Assembly (NCBI GenBank): GCA_041676625.1
Contig: JBAYRN010000004.1
Span: forward strand, 1 to 64,000
DNA from: JAEXNA01 sp041676625
GTDB taxonomy: Bacteria > Vulcanimicrobiota > Xenobia > Xenobiales > JADMJV01
DNA: 64,000 nt
Direction of reading: 5' to 3'
This document shows positions 57,495-64,000 of this stretch, one piece after another; positions within the stretch are counted from its first letter, which is position 1, and each line of letters begins with the position of its first letter. The position numbers were made by a program, and so were the translations under genes. Under the pieces are notes generated by a model. It searched no databases. It saw only the letters and a program-made list of their open reading frames with translations, and was not told the DNA's origin.

Positions 57495-58591
57495 GCCGAT
57501 AGAAGCTCGCTGTAAAGGCTGTGGTAGGTATTGGCCATCCGGGCTGAGTGGAAATTTTCTCGGGCCTTTTCGGCGGCGGCCAGGGCTCGCTCCAGAAAGC
57601 CATCCGGCGCCGCGCAGAAACGAGCCATGGCGTGGTACAGCGCATCCGTGTCCCCGGCCGGATAGAGCTCGGCCGGGTAGTCGCGGCAGATTTCTTCCAC
57701 CCCGGCAGAGTTCGCAGCCACGATGGGCCTCCCGCTGACCATCGATTCCAGGGTGACCAGGGAAAACGTCTCCCGGTGGGAGGGTACGACGGAGAGGTCC
57801 AGGCTGGCCAGGTAGTCCATGGGGTTTTCCAGGTGGCCCGGAAACTCTATCTCAAGCTTGCGGCGGGCGGCTTCGTGCTTCAACTCTTCTAGCGATTCAC
57901 CATCACCGGCGATCGAGAAATGGAGTTTGAAATTTTCTTCTTGCAGGCGGCTCGCCGCTTGCAGAAAGTCCTGATGCCCTTTGCCTGGTCTCACCGGAGA
58001 AAGCACGCCGATTCGCAAGGGGCGGCCCGGAGTGGGGGGTCTCGGCTCCACCGCGGGTCCGGGTTCCATGCCGTTGTGGATTGTGACCATTCGAGTTTTT
58101 TCGGTCGGGTTGACCGCGCTTTTTGTCGCCTCGCGCAGGGCCTCGGAGACCGTGGTGATGGCGTGGCACTGGCTGTAGGCCCAGCGAAAGAGTGGTGAAA
58201 GGTTGGAATCAGGGTAGCTGTGTTCTGCTTTGATCAGGACCGTAGGAGGAGCCCCCGGGAGCTGTCGCGCCAGCGCTGAGGCCACCAGATCCCGGTGCCC
58301 GATACAATGCAGAACGGAGGCGTTGGCTGACTTTATTCGACGGTAGATGCTAAAAACACTCAGCATATCGACCTCGTTGCGAAACCCCACCGGGTGGAAG
58401 GGGAGCTCTCCTCGGTTTTGCGCCAGCCAGGATTGGGGACGAGCCACCAGGGCTTCCAAGATACCTTGGTCGAGGAGTTCTCGGGCCAGGGACAGCACGT
58501 GCCGCTCGGCTCCCCCGAAGCCCTTGTTTTCGTCGGCCAGTAACACTCTAGGAGCCTGACCGGAAACCCCGCCGCCATCTCGCTCGTTCAT
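57491..58591 (-). CDS. GT4-family glycosyltransferase
   Basis: A 366-residue GT-B enzyme. It has ENKGFGGAERHVLSLARELL near the N-terminus, IGVLSPVRPGKGHQDFLQ at the domain junction and VVPSHRETFSLVTLESMVSG (EX7E). ATG 58591 is chosen because GGAGGG lies six bases upstream; the frame continues to 58669 through a repeat-like stretch. It is the first gene of the tightly packed run down to 52672, preceded by 120 non-coding bases. It probably acts in LPS core or surface glycan assembly. Confidence 0.88.
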   Translation of the reverse strand: MNERDGGGVSGQAPRVLLADENKGFGGAERHVLSLARELLDQGILEALVARPQSWLAQNRGELPFHPVGFRNEVDMLSVFSIYRRIKSANASVLHCIGHRDLVASALARQLPGAPPTVLIKAEHSYPDSNLSPLFRWAYSQCHAITTVSEALREATKSAVNPTEKTRMVTIHNGMEPGPAVEPRPPTPGRPLRIGVLSPVRPGKGHQDFLQAASRLQEENFKLHFSIAGDGESLEELKHEAARRKLEIEFPGHLENPMDYLASLDLSVVPSHRETFSLVTLESMVSGRPIVAANSAGVEEICRDYPAELYPAGDTDALYHAMARFCAAPDGFLERALAAAEKARENFHSARMANTYHSLYSELLSA

Positions 58592-58644
58592 TATTGTCCC
58601 TCCGAAACAGTCCATTTGTCGCGAAATATTCCCGATATTACTCG

Positions 58645-58680
58645 AAAATGTCCAATTCCGGAGGACCAAAATGTCCTTCG
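58645..58680 (+). repeat. Dispersed 35-37 bp repeat, copy 2
   Basis: AAAATGTCCAATTCC, GGAGGACC and AAAATGTCCTTCG match the copy at 52-86. It lies in the gap between two minus-strand glycosyltransferase genes. ATGTCC occurs twice within the copy. It may be the end of a lost insertion sequence. Confidence 0.35.
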
Positions 58681-58711
58681 CGATCTGTCAACGGGGTTTC
58701 CGGCCAGGCTC

Positions 58712-59980
58712 CTAGTTTTTGTCAAGGCTGGTGACCTCCTGAAAAATGCGCGCCAACTCGCCGGTTTGGTGAGCAGCATTGAATCTCTGCACTTGCTCTT
58801 CGCAGATGCCGGGACCTTGCTTTTCGTCTCTAAAGAGGCATTCTAGGGTTTTTGCTGTTTCCTTCGGGGTGACATAGGAACAGATTCTTCCGAGGCCTGT
58901 TTCACGCAAGATCTGCGCTAGGGGAGAGGGGTCAGGCCCCAGCATGAGGATGGGCCTGCGGGCACCGATGTACTCAAAAACTTTACCGGTGAAGAGCAAG
59001 GAGGCGGTACTGACCTGCTCGATCATCAGAAGGTTCACGTGAGCTCTCACGATCAATTCTCTGACCTGGCGGTGGTCGACAAAGCCCAGGATTTCGATGA
59101 GCGAGGACCAGGGGCTTCGGGCGATGGCTTCCTTCACCTCACGGGTCATGCTCCCGGCCAGCTTTATCTGCACGGATTTAGCTCTTTCCGGGTGTTCCTC
59201 AAACCAGGCGTCCAAAATCTCTAGCAGGGGCTCGATGGGCCGGAGGTGGTAGAGGCCCCCGGTGTGCACGATGGTGAATTTTTCATGGAGAAGGGGAGGA
59301 GTGCCAGGGAAGTGGGCCGGGTCGAATCCGTTTGGTATGAGATGGAACTGCGAGGGGGACAGGTTGGCGGGGGCTCGGGCTGTGAGTCGCTCTACGATAG
59401 GAGGGGTGACGGTAACGACCGCATCGGCTGCGGCCAGGATAGATTGCTCCAACTCTTGCTCCTGGGCCAACCGCTTGAGCTTGCGAAAGTCCTGGTTGGA
59501 GGTGGTCCAGTCGTCTCGAAAGTCCAGCACCAGCGGGAGTCCGGTGGCTTTCTTAAGATCCCTTCCGACGACCAGGGTACTCCAGGGCTGGGAGGTTGCC
59601 CAGATCACCTTGACATCGCGCTCGGCGATAACGGCCCGGGCTCGCCGGGTCAGGGGTTTTATCCAGAAGGCGCGATCATCAGGGAAGAAGAGTCGGTCGA
59701 AGGTCTTAAAGAGGTTGCGCACGATCTTTTCCCGGGGCACCTCCCAGGTATCGGCGTAGTTGTCAGGCTCAAAGCAAGGGACCCGTATGACTTCGATGTC
59801 CGGTGGGATCTCCGCGAGCAGGGAGGGATCCCGCGGTTCGTTCTTCGACCCGCCTTCCACGCACATGACGATAGGTTCCCACCCGTGTTGTTTCAGATAG
59901 CGGGAAAAGCGTAAAACGCGCATCACGGCGACCCCACCCAAGGGAGGGTAGTGGTAGGCAAGAAGCAGTACCCTGGGCAT
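58712..59980 (-). CDS. GT4-like glycosyltransferase
   Basis: A 422-residue GT-B protein starting VLLLAYHYPPLGGVAVMRVL, a common opening of GT4 glycosyltransferases that act on surface glycans. FTIVHTGGLYHLRPIEPLLE is the second Rossmann-like strand and loop, and GKVFEYIGARRPILMLG corresponds to the acidic motif region. One EX7E glutamate is not clear, so the catalytic type is less certain than for its neighbours. It follows the methyltransferase gene after 11 bases and is separated from the next glycosyltransferase by the 120-base repeat-bearing gap. Confidence 0.85.
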   Translation of the reverse strand: MPRVLLLAYHYPPLGGVAVMRVLRFSRYLKQHGWEPIVMCVEGGSKNEPRDPSLLAEIPPDIEVIRVPCFEPDNYADTWEVPREKIVRNLFKTFDRLFFPDDRAFWIKPLTRRARAVIAERDVKVIWATSQPWSTLVVGRDLKKATGLPLVLDFRDDWTTSNQDFRKLKRLAQEQELEQSILAAADAVVTVTPPIVERLTARAPANLSPSQFHLIPNGFDPAHFPGTPPLLHEKFTIVHTGGLYHLRPIEPLLEILDAWFEEHPERAKSVQIKLAGSMTREVKEAIARSPWSSLIEILGFVDHRQVRELIVRAHVNLLMIEQVSTASLLFTGKVFEYIGARRPILMLGPDPSPLAQILRETGLGRICSYVTPKETAKTLECLFRDEKQGPGICEEQVQRFNAAHQTGELARIFQEVTSLDKN

Positions 59981-59991
59981 GCGATGAGGCT

Positions 59992-60780
59992 TTAGAACAA
60001 CTCGGGGATATCGAGCCCGGGCTTACGGGTAACCCAGAGTTGCTTAAAGATGTCACCTTTCAAGTATTGAATGGGGATGCGTTCCAGCAATTCGAGACCA
60101 AACGCCTCCAGACGCTCTTCGATCTCTTCGTCGGAGTAGCATCTTTGAAAGAGCGTCTCATCGAACCGCTCGTAGAGGTTTTCCTCCACCTTTAGAAAGC
60201 CCACGATGTTGGTTTCCAGGGTGCGGTCTTCGGCGATCAGATGGTAGGCACCGGAACGGTCTTCGTTTTCCACAAACACCGTACGTCCGTCCAGATGGCG
60301 TATCCCTTCCCAGCAGTTCATGTCAAACAAAAACAGCCCCTGGGGTCGCAAGGCCGCTGCGATCTGCTGGAAGGCCAGATCCAACTCATCGTCTTCAAAG
60401 AGGTGATCGAGACTGTCGTGGGTGGAAATGATGCACGGGGCCTTGTTCTTGAGCTTGAAGGTGCGCATATCGGCCCGGGCAAAACGGATGTTGAGGTTTT
60501 GTCGCTTGGCTCGGAGTTTGGCATGACGGAGCATGTCCTCGGATAGATCGAGACCGACCATCTGATAACCGTGTTTGGCCAACTCAGTCGTGATAACGCC
60601 GGTCCCACAAGCCAGATCGACGATCTCGGCTCCGGCTGGTAGGCGATACTTTTCCAGGCTTTCGAGGAGATGAGTGGTCAGTGATAGACAAAACTCTTCG
60701 GAGCCGAAACCGTCGTAGATCTCGGCAAAATAGCCATAGGTATTTACGCTTACGACTTCATCGTCAGCCGAATTGTCCAC
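59992..60780 (-). CDS. Class I SAM-dependent methyltransferase
   Basis: A 262-residue methyltransferase. Motif I is IVDLACGTGVITTELA, followed by the acidic end of the next strand (VGLDLSEDML) and FARADMRTF. The HDSLDHL motif and the C-terminal beta region match small-molecule methyltransferases with a beta-sheet insertion. The substrate could be a sugar in the adjacent glycan pathway (inference). The start is GTG at 60780, with no strong Shine-Dalgarno sequence. It is the first gene of the glycan cluster on this strand, preceded by a hairpin at 60853-60888. Confidence 0.87.
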   Translation of the reverse strand: MDNSADDEVVSVNTYGYFAEIYDGFGSEEFCLSLTTHLLESLEKYRLPAGAEIVDLACGTGVITTELAKHGYQMVGLDLSEDMLRHAKLRAKRQNLNIRFARADMRTFKLKNKAPCIISTHDSLDHLFEDDELDLAFQQIAAALRPQGLFLFDMNCWEGIRHLDGRTVFVENEDRSGAYHLIAEDRTLETNIVGFLKVEENLYERFDETLFQRCYSDEEIEERLEAFGLELLERIPIQYLKGDIFKQLWVTRKPGLDIPELF

Positions 60781-60852
60781 CAGTTCTTGCGTTTCCCGAG
60801 TTATGGTTGTCGAACTTCCTTACGCTGGTATCGCGCCCCCTTTTACTTCGTC

Positions 60853-60888
60853 CGAAGCCTCCGCTGTTCATTTATTCCAGCGGCTTCG
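60853..60888. other. Hairpin in the gap upstream of the methyltransferase gene
   Basis: CGAAGCCTCCGCTG (60853-60866) and CAGCGGCTTCG (60878-60888) pair with a three-base bulge around an 11-base AT-rich loop. It lies in the 140-base gap between the small secreted protein and the methyltransferase (both minus strand). No T tract follows on the minus strand, so attenuation or mRNA stabilisation is as likely as termination. Confidence 0.45.
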
Positions 60889-60920
60889 CCGACGCGCCCA
60901 GACCAGACCTGTCCAGGCTT

Positions 60921-61331
60921 TCAGCGACGGACCGGAAACGGACTGGGGGAAAAGCCCCCATAGCCCCCGCCCTTGTAGCGAGGGCCTCCTCCTACTTCCC
61001 ATAGATACGGGGAGGTGTATCCGGCTGCCGGGCTCCTGCTATCGTAGGTCTTGAACTGAAGTTGGGTGAGATCGTTGACCATCATGGGCTTCAAGTCGAG
61101 TTGATAGCTGGTGGCCAGCGGATTGGCCTGGGCCATGTCGTCAGGGAGCAGGTGGGCGTAGGGATCCACCGACTGTTGATAGAGAGAATGAGTGAGGTTC
61201 AGATTGTCCCCGTAACGAAAGCAGTGGTCGGCCAGCCCTACCGCAGTCGTGGAAGCGACCAGGGTCATCAGTAGGGCACCACGGCAGAGCTGTGTCCTGG
61301 CGTTTTTAAAATGGTGTCGGAAGATATTCAC
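60921..61331 (-). CDS. Small secreted hypothetical protein
   Basis: A 136-residue protein with a cleavable signal (RGALLMTLVASTTAVGLADH). The mature part is Tyr, Pro and Gly rich with an end of GGGPRYKGGGYGGFSPSPF. No family was recognised. GTG at 61331 has AAGGAG seven bases upstream. It lies downstream of the kinase gene with a 64-base gap. An envelope or extracellular role is inferred from the signal only. Confidence 0.7.
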   Translation of the reverse strand: MNIFRHHFKNARTQLCRGALLMTLVASTTAVGLADHCFRYGDNLNLTHSLYQQSVDPYAHLLPDDMAQANPLATSYQLDLKPMMVNDLTQLQFKTYDSRSPAAGYTSPYLWEVGGGPRYKGGGYGGFSPSPFPVRR

Positions 61332-61395
61332 GGCGTAACTCCTTCTTGGCTATGGATGGTTGGCCGCTCCACGACAACGATCCTCCTTGGAGGGG

Positions 61396-62355
61396 TTATA
61401 CCGTGGGTAAGAGATCTGCCAGCGCGGCCGTCACGGCTCCGGCGTCCTGATAGCGCTTCTCGGGATCCTTTTCCAGCAGCTTCATGATGATGGCTTCTAA
61501 TGGAGGCGGTACTTCCGTTCGCTTTGATGGTGGGATCACGTGGGCCTTGCGGTGAAGCATGAGCACGGCCCGCGGGCTTTCAGCGGTGAAGGGGGGTTGG
61601 CCGGTCACCATTTCGTACAAGACGCAGCCCAACGAATAGAGGTCTGAACGGGGGTCGCTGTCGGTTCTGGAGGTGCGCTCCGGGGCCAGGTAGGCGGGAG
61701 TCCCAAAGTTGAGAGCGCCGCCGTCCTTGCCTTTGGTCGTTCCTCGCTTAAAGGCGGTGGAGATACCAAAATCCATGACCTTGATCTGTTTCGAGTTGGT
61801 GAGGAATATGTTCTGCGGCGAAATGTCGCGGTGGATCACACCCTTGCGATGGGCCCACCCCAGGGTATCGGCAACCACTCGGGCGATCTGGGCCGCTCTC
61901 TTTGGCTCTAGAGTACCTTCTCGCTTCAGAACCTCCCGCAAGTCCTCACCTTCCAGGTTTTCCATGACGAAGAAAGGGACTGTGCGCCCACCCGGATCTT
62001 TGAATTCACCGGTTCCCAGGACTTTCACTATCGAAGGATGGACCAGATCGACCCCGGCTGCAGCTTCGGCGTTAAAGACCTTGCGGAAACCGGGAACTCG
62101 AAGCGTCTCGAGGTGAGGGACTTTGATCGCCACGGTTTCTCGATCGGCCATGGCGCGATAGACCGTGGCGTTGCCTCCCACCCCAACCGTTTCCATGACC
62201 AAGTATTGACCCAGCTTTCGGTTGGAGGGCAAGTGAGCGGGGGTCACTCGAAACGGGTCCTCCGGCATTTTTCGCGCGAAAAGCCGAATGAAAAGAATCA
62301 CCACCAGAGTGATGAGAGTAATCTTAAAAAATATGATGGGGTTACCTTCTAGCAA
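61396..62355 (-). CDS. Membrane-anchored Ser/Thr protein kinase
   Basis: A 319-residue kinase with an N-terminal membrane helix (about 7-26, IFFKITLITLVVILFIRLF) and a C-terminal catalytic domain. Gly-rich VGVGGNATVY (57-66), Lys78 (VAIKVP), the HRDISPQN loop (175-182), DFG at 195-197 and APERTS are present, so it should be active. There is no extracellular sensor domain. It starts 12 bases after the FHA gene and is probably cotranscribed with it; the FHA protein may be its substrate or partner (inference). Confidence 0.92.
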   Translation of the reverse strand: MLEGNPIIFFKITLITLVVILFIRLFARKMPEDPFRVTPAHLPSNRKLGQYLVMETVGVGGNATVYRAMADRETVAIKVPHLETLRVPGFRKVFNAEAAAGVDLVHPSIVKVLGTGEFKDPGGRTVPFFVMENLEGEDLREVLKREGTLEPKRAAQIARVVADTLGWAHRKGVIHRDISPQNIFLTNSKQIKVMDFGISTAFKRGTTKGKDGGALNFGTPAYLAPERTSRTDSDPRSDLYSLGCVLYEMVTGQPPFTAESPRAVLMLHRKAHVIPPSKRTEVPPPLEAIIMKLLEKDPEKRYQDAGAVTAALADLLPTV

Positions 62356-62367
62356 TCTCGCCTCTTC

Positions 62368-63792
62368 TTATTCTACCTCTTCAAGACCGATGGTAACACC
62401 TTCTGCCAATTCGAGTTTTGTCCCCACCTGGACCTGAGCTTCCAATCCGGCGCTGATCTCAAACCCGTCAACCCGGGCCGGAGCGGCGATGTTGGTGTGA
62501 CGATAGAGAAGTTCATCTTTTTCTAATCGCAGAGTGCCTACCACCGGGGCCAGGGCGGGGTTTCGGATACTGACCTCACAATGAGCGGCCGTTCCCAGTC
62601 TGACCTGCTGCTTTAGCATGGGGTGGTTCCCTTCGGGGGATACGATGCTGAACCGCGAGTATCTCTGCTGAATTCCGGGCACCACCCAGACAAACTCAAA
62701 CTCTCCTACCAGAATCCGGGACCCGCTAAAAAGAGACGTCGCTTCTCCGGTGAAGTAGAGGTCGCCGTCCACGTCGAGAAATTGGTCTTCGGCGACGTGA
62801 AGGACGCGGAGTTGTACCTTACCATCGTGCATGGTGATTTGGCAGGTGGGCGAATTTGTGAGGGGAGAAAGGTGATGAAAGGATCGGCTCCGGGGGCCCA
62901 ATTCGAAGGCCGTGGCACCCTTGTGGGGGACTTCGAGGGTCGCCCCGGCCCACCCGCCGTTCAGGAAATGCAACACTCCATTGGCTGGATCGCTTACAAA
63001 TTCACGAGTTTTCTTGTTTTCCAGAGTGGTGTCCGAACCATGGGGAGCTAACCTGAAATGGAACTCGTGGTCCTGGTGAAAGAGATAGTCGTCCTCCAGC
63101 AACATAGCAGGACCGGCCGGTCGGAGGGGAATGGAAAGAAGGCCGCTGGGAACGTGAGACACTCGATAGGCAGGAGGGTCAGCCAGCCGCGTTTCCACGG
63201 TGATGGTATCGGTCTCTTCATCGAAGCGGAGGTTTATCTCGTTGGCCTGTTGGCTGGCCACGGAAATCACTCGCGCCTGTCCGGCACTCTCGTCGCTAGT
63301 CATGGCCGTGGTGCTTCGAAGATCGGCGAATCGAAGTTGGACCTGGGGCTGGCTGATGGAAAAGGATTGAGAGGCTCCGGTCTGGCGATTCTTCAAGGTC
63401 AGACCGGCGGTCGGTGGAGCGACCAGCGGTTCGGTTCGGCTCTCTGGTTTGGGGGCTACATCCAGCACCACCACCAGGCGTCCCAGGGCCAGGGTGTCTC
63501 CGGGACTCAGTTCCACGGCCCTGGTCAGGTTTCTTCCGTTGATCAGGGTGGGGTTGGTCTGCGAACGATGGTGAGCGGTGAAGGTGCCCTTGCCGGGGTT
63601 CCAGATGAGTTCGGCATGGAGTCGGGACAGGGTGGGCTCCGGAAAAGTAAGGTAGGCCGGGGTGTAGGGCGTCTCGGGGGTGGCCCGGCCGATGCTTATA
63701 GAGGCCCGGGTGAGCGGGTGGACCTCTTGTTGATGAGAGCCTTCCATCACCTTCAGGCAAAGGCCGCTTTCGATCTCGTCAGTAGAGCTCAT
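62368..63792 (-). CDS. Multi-domain FHA protein
   Basis: A 474-residue protein. The N-terminal FHA domain (about 10-110) has SIGRATP, LSRLHAELIW and LINGRN, the phosphothreonine pocket. The middle (about 150-390) is beta-rich and contains weaker FHA-like sections. The C-terminal 80 residues (VRLGTAAHCEVSIRNPALAP and on) form another degenerate FHA domain. It shares HRSxTNxT with the double FHA protein at 6732. ATG 63792 is chosen because GGAGG lies five bases upstream; a frame open to 63963 has no domain sense. It overlaps the oxidoreductase gene upstream by 14 bases and leads directly into the kinase gene. Confidence 0.82.
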   Translation of the reverse strand: MSSTDEIESGLCLKVMEGSHQQEVHPLTRASISIGRATPETPYTPAYLTFPEPTLSRLHAELIWNPGKGTFTAHHRSQTNPTLINGRNLTRAVELSPGDTLALGRLVVVLDVAPKPESRTEPLVAPPTAGLTLKNRQTGASQSFSISQPQVQLRFADLRSTTAMTSDESAGQARVISVASQQANEINLRFDEETDTITVETRLADPPAYRVSHVPSGLLSIPLRPAGPAMLLEDDYLFHQDHEFHFRLAPHGSDTTLENKKTREFVSDPANGVLHFLNGGWAGATLEVPHKGATAFELGPRSRSFHHLSPLTNSPTCQITMHDGKVQLRVLHVAEDQFLDVDGDLYFTGEATSLFSGSRILVGEFEFVWVVPGIQQRYSRFSIVSPEGNHPMLKQQVRLGTAAHCEVSIRNPALAPVVGTLRLEKDELLYRHTNIAAPARVDGFEISAGLEAQVQVGTKLELAEGVTIGLEEVE

Positions 63793-64000
63793 GGCGCCCT
63801 CCAATACTCTTTTCCGCTTTTCGGGCCGCCAGATAGAAGGGGTGCCAGAGGGCCGAAAGCGGCGGGGTGTACGCGCAATCAAGGTCTTGCATTTCTTGAA
63901 CCGTGAGTTCCTGCTCCAGGCACAAACTCGCCAGGTCCACCAGCCCCGAGACCTGGGGAGCAAGGGCTTGCATTCCCATAAACCGGCCGGTTCTGCGATC
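63779..64000 (-). CDS. CoA-disulfide reductase-like oxidoreductase (C-terminus only)
   Basis: Only the last 73 residues are in the window; the gene continues past the right edge. The sequence DRRTGRFMGMQALAPQ, then VQEMQDLDCAYTPPLSALW, is the C-terminal dimerisation domain of FAD-dependent pyridine nucleotide-disulfide oxidoreductases of the CoA-disulfide reductase or NADH oxidase type. In these, AYxPPxS near the end helps the active site of the partner subunit. The reaction cannot be decided without the N-terminal half. It overlaps the FHA gene start by 14 bases. Confidence 0.75.
   Translation of the reverse strand, partial: DRRTGRFMGMQALAPQVSGLVDLASLCLEQELTVQEMQDLDCAYTPPLSALWHPFYLAARKAEKSIGGRHELY

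Noticed and set aside
61382..61393. CCTCC/GGAGG hairpin after the kinase gene
   Set aside because: The loop would be only two bases, too small for a stable terminator.
1..64000. tRNA, rRNA, prophage or intact insertion sequence
   Set aside because: None recognised in the intergenic stretches; no integrase, capsid or complete transposase sequence was seen.

Overview
The window comes from a diderm bacterium of moderately high GC content (estimated by eye, not counted). The diderm call rests on an outer-membrane porin ending in an aromatic residue, ADP-heptose and LPS-core genes, an LpxB-like enzyme and several lipoboxes. Many prepilin-like proteins, eukaryote-like Ser/Thr kinases with FHA partners, HD-GYP and hybrid histidine kinases, and a giant TPR/STAND protein point to a free-living organism with complex signalling and surface structures. 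I cannot assign a phylum from sequence alone. Candidate lineages rich in such genes (for example Xenobia/Eremiobacterota-like groups) are possible, but this is a guess. I recognised no rRNA, tRNA, CRISPR array, prophage or intact transposon.

Layout. 0.2-4.3 kb: operon of three prepilin-like genes, closed by a strong hairpin and possibly a small structured RNA. 4.6-10.2 kb: Tat-exported dipeptide epimerase, tandem universal stress protein, FHA protein, zinc-ribbon membrane protein and a kinase-TPR-PEGA receptor kinase. 10.2-20.6 kb: OPT transporter, antiporter-Usp fusion, an orphan membrane protein, a single-chain xanthine dehydrogenase and a porin. 20.7-26.5 kb: 3-hydroxybutyrate dehydrogenase, more pilin-like genes, a 62-bp repeat field overlying the remnant of a Uma2-family gene, and an Ig-like lipoprotein. 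26.6-28.1 kb: two toxin-antitoxin modules, one with a broken PIN toxin. 28.2-33.7 kb: subtilase, pilin-like protein and zincin; the two proteases lack a normal signal peptide. 33.8-38.9 kb: TauE-type permease, S9 peptidase, Eis-like acetyltransferase and a macro-domain-like protein.

38.9-44.4 kb is a signalling block: histidine kinase, HD-GYP regulator, double-transmitter hybrid kinase and Rcp1-like regulator. 44.4-46.3 kb holds rpmI-rplT, with a clear promoter and a structured leader, divergent from an M48 metalloprotease. 46.3-52.7 kb holds a 1824-residue STAND/TPR protein, an 84-bp structured element and a small membrane protein. 52.7-60.8 kb is an LPS-core operon: LpxB-like enzyme, separate heptose adenylyltransferase and kinase, three GT4 glycosyltransferases, one heptosyltransferase and a methyltransferase. 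60.9-64 kb: small secreted protein, membrane-anchored kinase, FHA protein, and the tail of a disulfide oxidoreductase running off the window.

The most coherent systems are the LPS-core operon, the dispersed pilin-like loci (which lack any pilus ATPase, platform or peptidase gene here) and the kinase/FHA pairs. The best candidates for something undescribed are the STAND/TPR protein with its neighbouring structured element, the signal-less secreted-type proteases, the giant beta-rich pilin-like proteins and the hairpin-bearing 62-bp repeats.
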